A stretch of DNA of 64,000 nt from contig JAURVB010000705.1 in the NCBI GenBank assembly GCA_033002965.1, positions 277,655-341,654 on the forward strand, written 5' to 3'. The number at the start of each line of letters is the position of its first letter. Position 1 is the stretch's first letter. Origin of the DNA: Piper betle. Its lineage: Eukaryota; Streptophyta; Magnoliopsida; Piperales; Piperaceae. Both the position numbers and the translations under genes were made by a program. Positions 63,460 through 64,000 of the stretch are shown here, in pieces. The notes under the pieces are model-generated. The model saw only the letters and a program-made list of their open reading frames with translations. It had not been told where the DNA came from and made no database searches.

Positions 63460-64000
63460 TGTGAGATCCCTCAACTTAGTCTCACATCTAATATCTACTA
63501 GGAGAAGATCATGTTTATAAATGGGAATGGACTATAGATCTTTAACTTCCGGGGTACCCATTTTAAAGAAATGACTTAGCCCATTACGTTGCACTTTGGG
63601 CTGGGTAGTTACAAATGGTATCAGAGCCGACCTGGTTCCGTGTTAGATGGTGGGATGGACTAGGGACGTTGACTAGGCTGCCGGTCACGGGCCAAAAAAG
63701 GTCACGGGCTGGGGATAGCAATGGGCCAAGACTAGAAACGTTGGCTAGGCTGCCGGTCACGGGCCAGAAAGGACGTGGGCTGGGGCTAGCAACGGGCCAA
63801 GAATAGGCATTTCGGGGACGAAATTTCCTAAAGTGGGTGGATTGTGAGATCCCTCAACTTAGTCCCACATCTAATACCTACTGGGAGAAGATCCTGTTTA
63901 TAAGTGGGAATGGACTAGAGATCTTTAACTTCCAGGGGTACCCATTTTATTGTACCTACTGGTTTGAGCAAAGGGAGGCCTGTCATATTTTTAAACTAGA
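63460..64000 (+). mobile_element. TRIM-like non-coding LTR element, right end incomplete
   Basis: The 5' LTR is 63460-63613 (TGTGAGATCCC...GTAGTTACA) and is followed by the primer-binding site TGGTATCAGAGCC at 63616-63628. The short inside carries two copies of a ~71-bp unit (63667-63810, GGCTGCCGGTCACGGGCCA). It ends with TTTCGGGGACGAAATTTCC and AGTGGGTGGA, which resemble the 3' end and polypurine tract of plant Ty3/gypsy elements. A second LTR starts at 63843 and matches the first until about 63948, then diverges. No coding capacity. The size fits a TRIM. Confidence 0.8.

Noticed and set aside
63460..63613. Cassandra-type TRIM with a 5S rRNA promoter in the LTR
   Set aside because: I could not find the 5S A, IE and C boxes in the LTR, so only a generic TRIM is claimed.

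Overview
This window is nuclear DNA from a flowering plant. The genes have short exons and GT-AG introns. The protein families are plant ones: CCT-motif, caleosin, DUF247, and cytochrome c1 with a plant-type bipartite presequence. The intergenic DNA is AT-rich and crowded with transposable elements. Very GC-rich genes (C2 protein, CCT protein) lie beside GC-poor ones, which hints at a monocot outside the grasses. That is only a guess.

Left part (1-25 kb): a decayed minus-strand S-nitrosoglutathione reductase / class III ADH relic (215-1955); a 430-bp tandem duplication (4.2-5.06 kb); an unidentified multi-exon relic (5.8-7.65 kb); a broken RING-H2 gene (8.06-8.74 kb); a GC-rich foldback element (8.9-9.54 kb); an intact single-exon gene of unknown function (11156-11983); a broken spermidine-synthase-like methyltransferase gene (about 12.9-16.55 kb); a CCT-motif regulator (17.3-18.9 kb, minus, first exon not found); and a C2-domain gene with one apparent 1-nt frameshift (23.2-25.3 kb, minus).

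Middle (27-39 kb): an intact gene for ribosomal protein uL14/RPL23 (27187-28571, minus). A roughly 2-kb hAT-type element is inserted about 100 bp upstream of its start codon. Next come a second foldback element with internal tandem repeats (30.97-32.12 kb), a DUF247 pseudogene (32.4-33.6 kb), and a complete Ty1/copia retrotransposon (33766-38678) with identical LTRs, an intact 1452-codon gag-pol frame and a 5-bp target duplication.

Right part (40-64 kb): an unidentified conserved gene relic (40.64-43.55 kb); a caleosin/peroxygenase pseudogene (44.09-45.14 kb, minus); an intact cytochrome c1 gene (46967-50969, minus, seven coding exons, 309 aa); and its tandemly duplicated, inactivated copy (52.5-56.24 kb). 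The tandem pair is flanked by two same-orientation copies of one GC-rich element with hAT-like termini and 8-bp target duplications (45499-46369 and 57233-58061). Then come a small intact two-exon gene for a 96-aa protein ending in a CAAX box (59220-61381) and a TRIM-like LTR element at the right edge (63460 onward).

The genes do not form one pathway. The window shows a gene-poor region in which about five intact genes sit among many broken copies and recent insertions. The strongest unexplained signal is a sequence module shared by several otherwise different elements: a GC-rich tract, then a conserved AATTAAAA-type stretch, then GACTCGA/TCGAGTC motifs and an A/T tail.
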